NCBI GenBank assembly: GCA_037444845.1
Contig: JBBILQ010000023.1
Coordinates: forward strand, 1-33,451
Direction of reading: 5' to 3'
Source of the DNA: JARYMI01 sp037444845
Lineage (GTDB): Bacteria > Acidobacteriota > Aminicenantia > Aminicenantales > UBA8522
Length of the DNA: 33,451 nucleotides
Shown here: positions 15,467-23,468 of the stretch, piece after piece
How the letters are laid out: the number at the start of each line of letters is the position of its first letter
How positions within the stretch are numbered: the stretch's first letter is position 1
The notes under the pieces: model-generated
What the model was told of the DNA's origin: nothing
The model's input: only the letters and a program-made list of their open reading frames with translations
Databases searched by the model: none
Made by a program: the position numbers and the translations under genes

Positions 15467-17255
15467 TCGGTGTCCTTTTGTGAAACGAGGAGGCCCGGCC
15501 GGAGGAAATTTCTTCTAACGCTTTGACACAGGCCTCCCGGACTCTCCTTGAACGGCTCTTTGCGCCTTCTTTCAGAGCTTCTTCAGCTTCGGGTGGTGCC
15601 ATTTTTCGCAAAGCGGAGGCGGCCGCGATGGCGGTCTTGAATTTCTCGCGGCTGGAGAACAGAGTTGTTTTCAGGCTTTTTCTTAGTAAATCACAAGCTT
15701 CCCGAGACCCGCTCTTCGCCAGCGCGTCATAGATGGCTTCTTTTTCTTTCATCGTCTTTTTCTTGAACGCCTTGTTTCGAGCCACCATCAGGAGGTGATC
15801 CAGGACAGCCTTCTGAACGGGTTTAATCGCCCGCAGAGCAGCCGTTCGCACGTCTTCATCTTCGTCAGAAAGAAACCCGATGAGGATCTTGCCCGCCGTT
15901 TCATCATCGATTTCGCCGAGCGCTTTGACCGCCTCGAGCTTGATCTCTTTATTCCGGCCATGCAAGAATCCGGCCAGGAAAGAAACGGTCTTTTTGTCCG
16001 CGCTCCGACTGAGGAACCCGATGATTTTTATAGTCAGGCCCGGCCTCGACTCTTGGGCAAGGCTCATGACCGTGCTGATGTCCTGCCTGCTTATTTCCTC
16101 AAGGATGTCAAGAGCAGCCCGGCGATGCCGCGCGTCGTGGGAATGCTCGAAAACAGCGGCCACGGACCGGGCCGCGGCTGGACCGATAAGCTTTAGATAG
16201 GAAAGCAGAGAGTCGAAGTTTTCGACCTTGCTCGAGTCGAGCGAGTCCGGAAGCTTGGCGACGAGGCTTTTCTGGCTGATTTCAGTGATAACAGCTTTGA
16301 TGAAGGCCGCTTTCTCTTCATCCGCATCCGCGAAGGCGTCCCTGATCTCGTAGAGAGACCGGATGAGGCTGGCCGCTCGTGCAAAGTCGTTCTTTTGGAC
16401 GGCTTCATCGTGAACCTGTTTCAGGACATCGGCAATGGCCGGGAACTGGTCAACGCGTTCTTCGAGGTAGGTGATCTCCGTGATCAGGTTCAAGTACTCT
16501 TCTTCTGGCGAAATCCGCCTGTTCGAAAGCAGCAGCGACTCAATCTCGCGCATGTCTTGTTCATCCGAAGAGGCCTGTTCAGAGGCGGTGCTTTCCTGAG
16601 CAGGAGCGGCGCTTCCTTCAGCCGGCTTGATCGCCGAAGCCTCCACATCCAGAGCACCGCGGCGGATAGCTTCCAGGTCTTCAGGCGCCAGGTCAATCCT
16701 GCCGCTGGAGAGCTTCTCCTTGTCAACGTGAATTTCTAAAGGAGGTTTCCCGACGCCGATCCTTGTCTCGAGAAAGTCGTCCGGAGCGTCATACCGGATA
16801 TTGGCCAGGTCCCTTTCCCAGAGGGCATTGACGATATCACTTTCATCTGGCGGAAGTTGGGAGACGTTCTTAATGGTCTCAAGGAAAGCCGTTAGCTCAT
16901 CTTTTCCCAGGCCCCGGTAAAAATAGAGCGTTTTCATCCCGTCCTTAAAAAAGAAAAAAGGAAGGCTTTTGACGGGGTGGGGGTCTTCGTATACCTTTAT
17001 CCCGGCAAAAGTGAAGGCCTGTTCTTCAATGTCCAGCTCGAGCTTCCAGTGAGCATCCAGGTACTCCTTGAACTTGGCCTCAAGATCTAAAAGAAAATTG
17101 GCCACTGTTTTGTGTTCAGGCGGAAAAATCTTGGCCGCTGAAACGGCGTTGGCGAGGACGACGAGGATTTCTTTGACCTTGGCGAGCTGAACAGAATCAA
17201 TGATGGCATCCACAGATGCCGAGTCCGCTGGGCGGCCGGCTTTTTTCGATTCCAC
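15453..17255 (-). CDS. HEAT-repeat protein, partner of the HD-GYP protein
   Basis: A 600-aa acidic cytosolic protein with a GTG start (GAAGGA 5 nt upstream). The N-terminal 20-140 region (LANAVSAAKIFPPEHKTVANF, then EEQAFTFAGIKVYED) resembles the N-terminus of the adjacent HD-GYP protein (LNVVLKSARIYEPNNLLFER, then QSTLFFNNIRL): helices that recruit by position, followed by a short beta motif and a phenylalanine-rich FFFFKDG or FFKFILEEF segment. The middle (about 190-245) is low-complexity Ala/Glu/Ser linker. From about 340 to 590 there are HEAT-like helical pairs (for example SFLAGFLHGRNKEIKLEAVK, LIGFLSDEDEDVRTAALRAI). HEAT arrays bind proteins. Function is not established; c-di-GMP-linked signalling is inferred from its partner. 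Confidence 0.78.
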   Translation of the reverse strand: MESKKAGRPADSASVDAIIDSVQLAKVKEILVVLANAVSAAKIFPPEHKTVANFLLDLEAKFKEYLDAHWKLELDIEEQAFTFAGIKVYEDPHPVKSLPFFFFKDGMKTLYFYRGLGKDELTAFLETIKNVSQLPPDESDIVNALWERDLANIRYDAPDDFLETRIGVGKPPLEIHVDKEKLSSGRIDLAPEDLEAIRRGALDVEASAIKPAEGSAAPAQESTASEQASSDEQDMREIESLLLSNRRISPEEEYLNLITEITYLEERVDQFPAIADVLKQVHDEAVQKNDFARAASLIRSLYEIRDAFADADEEKAAFIKAVITEISQKSLVAKLPDSLDSSKVENFDSLLSYLKLIGPAAARSVAAVFEHSHDARHRRAALDILEEISRQDISTVMSLAQESRPGLTIKIIGFLSRSADKKTVSFLAGFLHGRNKEIKLEAVKALGEIDDETAGKILIGFLSDEDEDVRTAALRAIKPVQKAVLDHLLMVARNKAFKKKTMKEKEAIYDALAKSGSREACDLLRKSLKTTLFSSREKFKTAIAAASALRKMAPPEAEEALKEGAKSRSRRVREACVKALEEISSGRASSFHKRTPNEKP

Positions 17256-17297
17256 TCTATCCTTCAGCGCGAGAGATTTTTCCTCCCCTCACGGCTT

Positions 17298-17327
17298 ATT
17301 TTAGCCTTTTTTTCGCTCCGTCGTCAA
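17298..17327 (-). promoter_or_regulatory. sigma70-type promoter of the HEAT/HD-GYP operon
   Basis: Minus strand TTGACG (17327-17322), 18-nt spacer, TAAAAT (17303-17298). The predicted start, near 17291, leaves a leader of about 36 nt with a GAAGGA ribosome binding site. It lies in the 97-nt gap after rhaA. A GGCT/AGCC 4-bp hairpin overlaps the -10. Confidence 0.45.
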
Positions 17328-17352
17328 TTTCTCTTGGCGGCTTCCCTCGCTT

Positions 17353-18633
17353 TCACTTCCTGGCCGTTTCCCGCTTGCTGAGCACGGCTTTCTCGTAAGC
17401 ATCGGCTTCTCTGATCCAGGCATCGGATGGCGGGACGTCAGCGCTCAGGCAGTAATAGTCCCAGACGGCTCCGGAAGGGAGGGATTTGCTCTCCTCCAAC
17501 ACAGCCAGCCGGCCGAAATGGTTTCCGCTAACCTCAAGTTCCATGAGCCTGTCCAGAGGCTGCAGAAGAGCCAGCAGAAAAGCCTTTAACGTGGCTCGAG
17601 CGCCGAGGACCAACGCTCCCACCCTGTTCATAGAGGCGTCGAAAGAATCGAGCGCCAAATGGACCCGGCCAAGAGCCCGGCCTCGGACGATCTCTTCCGC
17701 GACGCTCCTCAGCTCTTCATTGAGGATGACGACATGGTCGGAATCCCACCGGACAGGCCGGCTGAGATGGAGAAGCAGCTCATCGAAGAATGGCAGGAGG
17801 GCCGATAGCTTATCGGCGATGGACTCGGTCGGGTGGAAATGGCCGAGGTCAAGACAGACCATTTTCTTTTTGTGAGCTGCGTAGCCCAGGTAAAACTCGT
17901 GGGAGCCCACGACATAGGATTCACTCCCGATGCCGAAGAGTTTGCTCTCTAAGGAATCTTTCATCGTGGAGGAGCTGTATTCGACCTTGAATATCTCATC
18001 GAGCGATTCTTTGAGAACAGCCCGGTGAGTCCAGCGGTCGACCGGCGCATCCTTGGATCCGTCAGGAATCCAGAGGTTGTGCAGGCAGGGGTTTTTTTGT
18101 TCGCGTCCAAAAAAGGAAGCGATCTTGCGGCAGCACCTGACGTGCTCGACCCAGAACCTTCTGACCGTTTTGTCTCTGCTGCTCAGAGTGAAGCCGGAAT
18201 CGGCTCTGGGGTGGGCGAAACACGTGGCGTTGAAATCGAGCTTTAGCTTTTCCTGCTTGGCCCAGGCTATCCAACTCTTGAAATGGCCGGGTTCAATCTC
18301 GTTCCGCTCGACCTGACGGCTTCCGAACTCGCCATACATGGCATGGAGGTTGAGACGATGCGAGCCCGGAATCAAAGAAAAAGCTTTGGCCAAATCCTGG
18401 CGCAGTTCGCCGAGGTGACGCGGCCTTCCCGGATAGTTGCCGGTCGGGTGGATCCCGCCGGTTTTGTCGGGTTCATCTCTCCTCTCGTATCCCCGGACGT
18501 CGTCCGCCTGCCAACAGGGGAGTGAAAGGGAGATCGTTCGTAAGCTCCTCAGAGCAGCCTCGACGTCGACACCGGCCTCAGCATAACGGCCGCGGCTTGA
18601 CGCGTATGCTTTTTCAACGGCTAAAGAGTCCAT
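17353..18633 (-). CDS. rhaA: L-rhamnose isomerase
   Basis: Converts L-rhamnose to L-rhamnulose with a divalent metal; cytosolic. 426 aa, close to the 419 aa of the E. coli enzyme. Family segments recognised: CWQADDVRGYE, TGNYPGRPR, NLHAMYGEF, DFNATCFAHP, FGIGSESYVVGSHEFYLGYA, LDLGHFHPTE (about 258-267, metal-site region), HLSRPVRWDSDHV (metal Asp residues), LDSFDASMNRVGA and SGAVWDYYCL. It follows rhaB by 31 nt and shares its promoter. The next gene starts only after a 97-nt gap with its own promoter. The isomerase/kinase pair starts the pathway to dihydroxyacetone phosphate and lactaldehyde; the aldolase (rhaD) and a transporter are not in the window. Confidence 0.95.
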   Translation of the reverse strand: MDSLAVEKAYASSRGRYAEAGVDVEAALRSLRTISLSLPCWQADDVRGYERRDEPDKTGGIHPTGNYPGRPRHLGELRQDLAKAFSLIPGSHRLNLHAMYGEFGSRQVERNEIEPGHFKSWIAWAKQEKLKLDFNATCFAHPRADSGFTLSSRDKTVRRFWVEHVRCCRKIASFFGREQKNPCLHNLWIPDGSKDAPVDRWTHRAVLKESLDEIFKVEYSSSTMKDSLESKLFGIGSESYVVGSHEFYLGYAAHKKKMVCLDLGHFHPTESIADKLSALLPFFDELLLHLSRPVRWDSDHVVILNEELRSVAEEIVRGRALGRVHLALDSFDASMNRVGALVLGARATLKAFLLALLQPLDRLMELEVSGNHFGRLAVLEESKSLPSGAVWDYYCLSADVPPSDAWIREADAYEKAVLSKRETARK

Positions 18634-18664
18634 TTCCCCGCCATCCTTTCATTTTCTGAAAAAT

Positions 18665-20137
18665 CTATCCGATGACGTTTTGAAAACGCTCGTAGGCCGA
18701 TTCCCATTCTCTTCCGGAAGAGGGCTCATAAGTCCGGAGCTCAACGGAATTCTCGATGATCTTCCGGATGTCGGCCAAAGAACGGACGTATCCCAGGGCC
18801 AGCGCCTGAACCATGATGTTTCCGATCGCCGTGGCTTCAGCCGGGCCGGCGATGACAGGCAGGCCGGTGGCGTCAGCCGTGAACTGGCAAAGCAGCCCGT
18901 TCCTCGACCCGCCGCCGATGACATGAAGCTTCTCGATGGTCAGCCCAGTCAAGCGCCGCAACTGTTCGAGGATAAGGCGGTACTTCAGGGCAAGGCTCTC
19001 CAGGATCGAGCGCGCCGTTTGTCCGGGCAAGAAGGGAGGGGCCTGGCCTTTTTTGAAGCAGTACTGACGGATGGCCTCCGTCATGCTGGGCGGGTTGAGG
19101 AAGCCGGGCCAATCGGGGTCGATCATTGCCTTGAACGGCAGAGCGTTTTCCGCCAGCCGAGTGATTTCGTCGTAGTTCAGCGTTTCCCTTGCGGCCCATT
19201 CCCTGCGGCACTGCTGGAGAAGCCAGAGACCGGTGATGTTCTTGAGAAAACCGATTGTGCCGGCAACGCCACCTTCGTTGGTGAAATTCATCTCCAGCGA
19301 CTCTTCTGTTATGTGCGGCTCGTCCATCTCGACTCCCAGGAGCGACCAGGTTCCTGAGCTGATATAAGCCCAATCCTTTCCCTCGGCTGGGACGGCGGCG
19401 ATGGCCGCGGCCGTGTCGTGGCCTGCGGTGGCTACAACGAGCGCGCCCTCCGACCCCGTCTCCTCGGCGACCTCGGTGCTCAGGGAACCGATGACCGTCC
19501 CGGGCATCAGGACGTCTTGCATCAAGCCACGGCGAAGTCCCAGAGCAGCCAACAGGTCTTCACTCCAGGCCCGCTTCCGCACGTCGAGAAGCTGGGATGT
19601 TGAGGCGATGGTGAATTCTCCCGTTTTCTCTCCGCTTAAAAAATAGGTGAAAAGGTCCGGCATGAAGAGAAGGTCGGACGCGTGGTCAAGAAGAGGCGAT
19701 TTATCTTTGACCATAGAGAAAAGCTGAAAAAGCGTGTTGAAGCTCATGAACTGAACGCCGGTTAGAGCATAAACCTTCTCTTGAGGCGTGCGTTTAAAAA
19801 ATTCTTCCTTCGCCCCTCTGGTCCGCTTGTCCCGGTAAGCAAAAGGGAGGCCAAGGAGAGTTCCGTCACTGGCCAGCAGTCCGAAATCGACACCCCAGGT
19901 TGATACAGCCACGCTTTCAGGCCTTATGCCCGGGTCGGTCCGGCATGAACGCATCGCCTCTTTGATCTCTTCAAACAGGCTGTAAACATTCCAGTGCAGG
20001 TGCCCGCAGACCTGGATAGGAGCGTTGGCAAAACGGCGGATCTCCCGGGTTTCGATCTTTTCGTTCTCGAGCTTTCCCAGGATAGCCCGGCCGCTCTCTG
20101 CGCCGAGGTCAAACGCCAGAAAATGGTGCCCTCTCAT
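18665..20137 (-). CDS. rhaB: rhamnulokinase
   Basis: FGGY-family sugar kinase, 490 aa, phosphorylates L-rhamnulose at O1 with ATP; cytosolic. Landmarks: phosphate-binding FDLGAESGR (about 9-17), HWNVYSLFEE, STWGVDFGLL with the catalytic-type Asp, GHDTAAAIAAVP, YISSGTWSLLG, and the C-terminal GGGSRNGLLCQ adenosine motif with FGGY-type tail TAIGNIMVQA. Pairing with rhaA supports the rhamnulose assignment over other FGGY kinases. ATG 20137 has a good SD (AGGAAGGA). It is first in the two-gene operon, driven by a promoter overlapped by a palindromic operator-like site. Confidence 0.94.
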   Translation of the reverse strand: MRGHHFLAFDLGAESGRAILGKLENEKIETREIRRFANAPIQVCGHLHWNVYSLFEEIKEAMRSCRTDPGIRPESVAVSTWGVDFGLLASDGTLLGLPFAYRDKRTRGAKEEFFKRTPQEKVYALTGVQFMSFNTLFQLFSMVKDKSPLLDHASDLLFMPDLFTYFLSGEKTGEFTIASTSQLLDVRKRAWSEDLLAALGLRRGLMQDVLMPGTVIGSLSTEVAEETGSEGALVVATAGHDTAAAIAAVPAEGKDWAYISSGTWSLLGVEMDEPHITEESLEMNFTNEGGVAGTIGFLKNITGLWLLQQCRREWAARETLNYDEITRLAENALPFKAMIDPDWPGFLNPPSMTEAIRQYCFKKGQAPPFLPGQTARSILESLALKYRLILEQLRRLTGLTIEKLHVIGGGSRNGLLCQFTADATGLPVIAGPAEATAIGNIMVQALALGYVRSLADIRKIIENSVELRTYEPSSGREWESAYERFQNVIG

Positions 20138-20166
20138 TTCCGTTCCTTCCTGGAGACAACCTCTTT

Positions 20167-20195
20167 TTTATATTATCAATCCTTAAGGATTGCAA
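20167..20195 (-). promoter_or_regulatory. rhaBA promoter with overlapping 16-bp palindrome
   Basis: Minus strand: TTGCAA (20195-20190), 17-nt spacer, TATAAA (20172-20167). CAATCCTTAAGGATTG (20177-20192) is a perfect 16-bp palindrome that covers part of the -35 and the spacer, as expected for a repressor operator. Predicted start is near 20160, 23 nt before the ATG. The regulator is not identified in the window. Confidence 0.6.
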
Positions 20196-20255
20196 GCTGT
20201 CCCTCCGCATTCAACTCCGCTTGGAAGCATCTCCAACCATGTGATGTGCTTCCGG

Positions 20256-20315
20256 GATAGAAGAGGGGGGTGGCGCGGTTCGGGGGTGAACCACGACGGG
20301 ACCCCCCCCTCTATC
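20256..20315 (+). repeat. dispersed structured element, copy B (different outer helix)
   Basis: Core only. Outer arms GATAGAAGAGGGGGG (20256-20270) and CCCCCCCCTCTATC (20302-20315) pair with one bulge and one mismatch. Then GGC faces GACGGG, with inner helix GCGGTTC/GAACCAC and loop GGGGGT. The inner part matches the other copies while the outer helix has a wholly different sequence, yet still pairs. No CCCAAATTTGCC terminus is visible. It lies between rhaB and the exonuclease gene, in the presumed leader of the latter. Confidence 0.75.
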
Positions 20316-20393
20316 AAAAAAATGGAGATGCGTACTCTCCGCTTTGAAAAGTTGCCGCAAATATTCTATGATGGACGAGGGAAAAAAGCGTCC

Positions 20394-21710
20394 ATGGAAT
20401 TTGAGGACAGATTAAAACTTCTTAAAAAGTCGAGGGCCACAAGATCCCGGCAGGAAGCGGTTGACAGGACCTGGCACAAGATCGGCCAGAGCCCCGACCT
20501 AACGACCAAAGAGAAGCTGGAAAAACTGATCAGCCTGACGCGGACGGGACCGGAAAAAAAGGATAAAGCCCGGGTCGCGGAGCCGGGCAGGCAGGAACCG
20601 TTTCAGGTTTTCGAGAACCATTTCTCCCTTCGTTCGCGATACGGCAGAATCTCGATCGGCCGCGGGCTGAGGGTCAAGGGACAGACCCTCTCTCTGCTCA
20701 GCCGGGATCAGAGTTTTAAGAACCTTGACCTAACCAGCTCCCTGTTTCTGGACTTGGAGACAACCGGGCTGTCGGGAGGAGTGGGGGTTGTTCCTTTCCT
20801 GGTCGGTCTGGGGTTTTACAGGGAGAGCAACTTTCACGTGCTTCAATTCTTTCTGGGCGACCCGGCAGCTGAAGATGAGCTCATCGAGGAGCTCCGGCTG
20901 CTCTTTTCTCGGGTGAAGTTCCGTTCGGTCGTCACCTTTAACGGCAAGGCCTTTGACCTGCCGCTTTTGGAAACCCGCTTCGTCCTCAGGGGCGAAATCC
21001 TTAACCTGAGCGGGCTTCCGCATCTCGATTTCCTTTTTCCTGCGCGGAGCCTCTGGCAACACAAGCACGAAAGTTGCCGCCTCTACCATCTCGCCCGGGA
21101 GGTTCTGAACGCCGACCGCGAACAGGACATCCCCTCGGCCGAGATTCCCTTCCGCTATTTTCAGTTTCTTCGCTCCGGCGATTTCAGCCTGATCGAGCCG
21201 GTGCTCTACCATAATCAGGAAGACATTCTCTCTCTGCTTGGCGTCGTCATTGTCGGGGCCAGCTTTTTTGCCGAAGAAGAGGTGCAAGCGGAAGAAAAAC
21301 TCGCGGACGCCATGGATCTTTTCGGAGTGGCCAAGATCTTAGAGAGGACCGGTGAGTTCGAGAAGTCAGCCCTGTTTATCCGCAGGGCTCTGGAGAGCGG
21401 GCTTTCTGGAGAGGCCTCTGTTTTGGCCAGGAAGAAACTGGCGTCATATTTCAAGAAACATCAGGAATGGGAAAAAGCTGTTCGTCTGTGGCAGGAGATG
21501 GCGCCCCTGAACGAGCTTACCTGTTTTCGCGAGCTGGCCATGTATTACGAACACCGGGCCAAGGACTACGGGAGGGCCAAGCAGGTCTCTGAGGAAGGTT
21601 TAGAAATGGCCAGCGGCATCTCCAGGGTTTATGAGATGGACTTTGCTTACAGGCTTGACCGGCTCAAGAGAAAAATCAATCGTCATCTCGCCGAGACGAG
21701 CAAACAGTGA
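20394..21710 (+). CDS. YprB-like RNase H-fold exonuclease with C-terminal TPR-like helices
   Basis: About 438 aa from ATG 20394. The centre is a DEDD-type RNase H-fold domain: FLDLETTGLSGG (about 117-128, Asp/Glu pair), VTFNGKAFDLPLLETRF (second Asp) and YHNQEDILSL (about 271-280, last Asp), matching the YprB ribonuclease-H-like family. The C-terminal third (about 300-430) is helical and TPR-like (LFIRRALESG, WEKAVRLWQEMA). Starts at 20322 and 20328 are in frame but lack proper SD spacing; 20394 gives an N-terminus like YprB (short basic helix), with GAGGG 12 nt upstream. The start therefore remains uncertain. Nucleic-acid substrate not known. The stop overlaps the Fur start (GTGA). Confidence 0.8.
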   Translation: MEFEDRLKLLKKSRATRSRQEAVDRTWHKIGQSPDLTTKEKLEKLISLTRTGPEKKDKARVAEPGRQEPFQVFENHFSLRSRYGRISIGRGLRVKGQTLSLLSRDQSFKNLDLTSSLFLDLETTGLSGGVGVVPFLVGLGFYRESNFHVLQFFLGDPAAEDELIEELRLLFSRVKFRSVVTFNGKAFDLPLLETRFVLRGEILNLSGLPHLDFLFPARSLWQHKHESCRLYHLAREVLNADREQDIPSAEIPFRYFQFLRSGDFSLIEPVLYHNQEDILSLLGVVIVGASFFAEEEVQAEEKLADAMDLFGVAKILERTGEFEKSALFIRRALESGLSGEASVLARKKLASYFKKHQEWEKAVRLWQEMAPLNELTCFRELAMYYEHRAKDYGRAKQVSEEGLEMASGISRVYEMDFAYRLDRLKRKINRHLAETSKQ

Positions 21711-22135
21711 AGCGCGAACTCAAACAATTTCAGGCGTTTCTGCGCTCGCGCGGGTTGAAGCTGACGCGGACGCGCGCGCTTATTTTTAAGAAGATATTCT
21801 CTCACCCAGCCGTTCATCCGAACGCCTACGAACTTCACGACAGGCTGACCCGAAGCGGCCATCGCATTTCCCTGGCGACGATCTACCGGACGCTCAACCT
21901 CCTGGTCAAGAGCGGCCTGGTCAGCTCGATCGACTTGGGAGAAAATCACAGCCATTTCGAGCCGGGACGCCCCCGGACCGCGCATGGTCACCTCATCTGC
22001 CTCGCCTGCGGTCGGGTTCTCGAATTCAGCCATCCCGAAATTCAACAGGCGATCGACGCGATCGGGCAGGGAAGAGGGTTCAGGCTGGATAAGTTTTCGC
22101 TCCAGGTTTTTGGGTTTTGCGATAAATGCCGGTAA
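21707..22135 (+). CDS. Fur-family transcriptional regulator
   Basis: 142 aa with a GTG start overlapping the previous stop. Winged-helix N-terminus: KLTRTRALIFKKIFSHP and HPNAYELHDRLTRSGHRISLATIYRTLNLLVKSGLV (recognition helix). Metal-binding C-terminal half: HSHFE, HGHLICLACGRVLEF (first CxxC) and a terminal GFCDKCR (second CxxC), so the structural Cys4 zinc site is complete. The HxHH-type regulatory region is reduced (HGHLIC), so iron, peroxide (PerR) or zinc (Zur) sensing cannot be told apart. Translationally coupled to the exonuclease gene. No Fur-box-like palindrome was recognised nearby. Confidence 0.9.
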   Translation: MKRELKQFQAFLRSRGLKLTRTRALIFKKIFSHPAVHPNAYELHDRLTRSGHRISLATIYRTLNLLVKSGLVSSIDLGENHSHFEPGRPRTAHGHLICLACGRVLEFSHPEIQQAIDAIGQGRGFRLDKFSLQVFGFCDKCR

Positions 22136-22424
22136 ACCCACTTTTTTCTAAGGAGCGCTTTGACGACTTCAATGGCCATGAAGACGAACATACCGCTGCG
22201 GTTAGCCTTAAGGGGTGAGGTCGAGGCCGGAAAAAGGGGACTCCGCCGGGCCAAATTTCCTCGGGGGATTCATCCGGAGGGGGGATTGTCTGTGAATTAG
22301 GGATAATAAATAATATGGCTGCCGACTAAATAAAGGGATAGGTATGGAAACACCGTCTCTCAGGTTGAACTGGAGCTCAAAAACCGTTACAATCCTCCAG
22401 AACGGCAGCTAACCGGATGAACGG
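22136..22424 (+). promoter_or_regulatory. leader region of the minor-pilin operon
   Basis: 289 nt without a clear gene. It contains a hairpin-forming stretch (22259-22280, CCTC/GAGG and GGA/TCC arms) and a weak promoter-like pair: TTGTCT at 22286-22291 with AT-rich TAATAT at 22311-22316. That spacing (19 nt) is loose, so the promoter is tentative. The segment 22150-22210 has a minus-strand frame but no recognisable protein. No riboswitch consensus (for example GEMM) was recognised. Confidence 0.35.
22344..22412 (+). CDS. possible 22-codon leader peptide
   Basis: ATG 22344 to TAA 22412 encodes METPSLRLNWSSKTVTILQN plus Gly-Ser. AAGGGA sits about 6 nt before the ATG. The stop is 12 nt before the ATG of the first pilin gene, which has no good SD of its own, so translational coupling is possible. 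There is no conservation evidence; it may be a chance frame. Confidence 0.25.
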   Translation: METPSLRLNWSSKTVTILQNGS

Positions 22425-22934
22425 ATGAAAAGAAAAAAACATTCTTTCTCTGACGGCTACACGTTTATTGAAATCATCCTGGTCGTGGCGATCCTGGGCA
22501 TTCTCTTGCTCGTTTCTTATCCGAGCATCCAGAACACGCTGGAAACGAGAAACCTGGAAAACAAAGCGAGAGAGGTCCTGACAACCCTCCAACAGGCTAA
22601 ATTCCAGGCGGTCAAGTTCAAGCTCAACCACCGGCTCAGGCTCGATAACAGCCAAGGCTATTGGATGTATTATATTGAACGGGAAGTCAGGTCGGGGACA
22701 TGGGTCGAGGTGCAGGGGTCGATAAGGAAAAGCATCCCCAAGAAGCTCGTCGTGACCGTAAACGTGCCGAACCAAGCAGTGGTTTTTAACCCGCTCGGGA
22801 TAGTCTTAAATTATAATCCCGCTCAACGCAACATTTCGCTCCAGAGCCCGGTCCTGAACGCCAAGGGCCAGCCGAGCACCAGGAACATCATCATCTATGC
22901 CGGCGGGTCAATCCAGTACGTCAAATCAACATAA
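22425..22934 (+). CDS. type IV pilus minor pilin, FimT/GspH-like
   Basis: 169 aa. A short basic leader ends SDG, then YTFIEIILVVAILGILL: a class-III prepilin signal cleaved after Gly by PilD, with Glu at +5 (GYTFIE instead of GFTLIE). The N-terminal helix continues to about residue 50 (ENKAREVLTTLQQAKFQAVK). The C-terminal domain is beta-rich with strands typical of GspH/FimT (VVFNPLGIVLNYN, NIIIYAGGSIQYV). First of five co-oriented pilus genes. Minor pilins prime assembly in the inner membrane and sit at the tip. There is no strong SD at ATG 22425. Confidence 0.82.
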   Translation: MKRKKHSFSDGYTFIEIILVVAILGILLLVSYPSIQNTLETRNLENKAREVLTTLQQAKFQAVKFKLNHRLRLDNSQGYWMYYIEREVRSGTWVEVQGSIRKSIPKKLVVTVNVPNQAVVFNPLGIVLNYNPAQRNISLQSPVLNAKGQPSTRNIIIYAGGSIQYVKST

Positions 22935-22956
22935 AAAAGGGATGAGAGGAAAGACT

Positions 22957-23448
22957 ATGAGGCGCCGAAATTATCGACAAAAAAATAAAAAGGAAGGCTT
23001 TACTCTCTTCGAGGTTGTGATCGGAATAGCCCTGATCGCCATCGCTGTGCTCGGTCTGGCCGAGATGTTCACGCTGAGCGTCCTGAACAACATGCGCTCC
23101 GACAGGATCACGACCGCATCCTTCCTGGCTCAACAGCGGGTTGACGTCTTGAGGAACTTGACAGCAGGGGAGCTGGCCTATTTCACGTCAAGCGCCAGCA
23201 TTGACCTGAACAAAGACGGGACGCCCGATCTTTTGAAAGACGAGCTCATCGACCTCAACGGAGACACGCGGAATGATTACCGGAGGTTGACCCGGATCCG
23301 GAACTCGACTGAGTTCAGCGGAGATGCCTGGGAAGTTGATGTCTTCATTTTTTCAGCCGAGCAGTTTGGCAAAGACCAGAGCGCGCTCTTAGGCGACCCG
23401 CAGCGGCACCGCGTGAGGGCAAGAGTGAGCACGATCATCAGCCGGTAG
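22957..23448 (+). CDS. type IV pilus minor pilin, PilV-like
   Basis: 163 aa. Basic leader followed by KEGFTLFEVVIGIALIAIAVLGLAEMF-type prepilin helix: cleavage after Gly, Glu at +5. A DxNxDGxxD-like segment (about 82-95, DLNKDGTPDLLKD, then DLNGDTRND) could bind calcium, an unusual addition for a small minor pilin. The C-terminal half is beta-rich and ends RVRARVSTIIS. ATG 22957 is preferred over 22942 because GAGAGGA is 6 nt upstream. Follows the FimT-like gene by 22 nt. Confidence 0.78.
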   Translation: MRRRNYRQKNKKEGFTLFEVVIGIALIAIAVLGLAEMFTLSVLNNMRSDRITTASFLAQQRVDVLRNLTAGELAYFTSSASIDLNKDGTPDLLKDELIDLNGDTRNDYRRLTRIRNSTEFSGDAWEVDVFIFSAEQFGKDQSALLGDPQRHRVRARVSTIISR

Positions 23449-23468
23449 ACGGAGACAGGCAGGGAAAA

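Noticed and set aside
20190..20393. N-terminal extension of the YprB-like protein through repeat copy B
   Set aside because: No SD near the early start, and it would translate the dispersed element; the residues do not resemble the family N-terminus.
22042..22254. 70-codon minus-strand frame after the Fur gene
   Set aside because: It overlaps the 3' end of fur antisense, has no RBS and no recognisable domain.
22202..22280. tRNA or riboswitch in the pilin leader
   Set aside because: Hairpins are present, but there is no cloverleaf, T-loop consensus or known riboswitch core such as the GEMM c-di-GMP motif.
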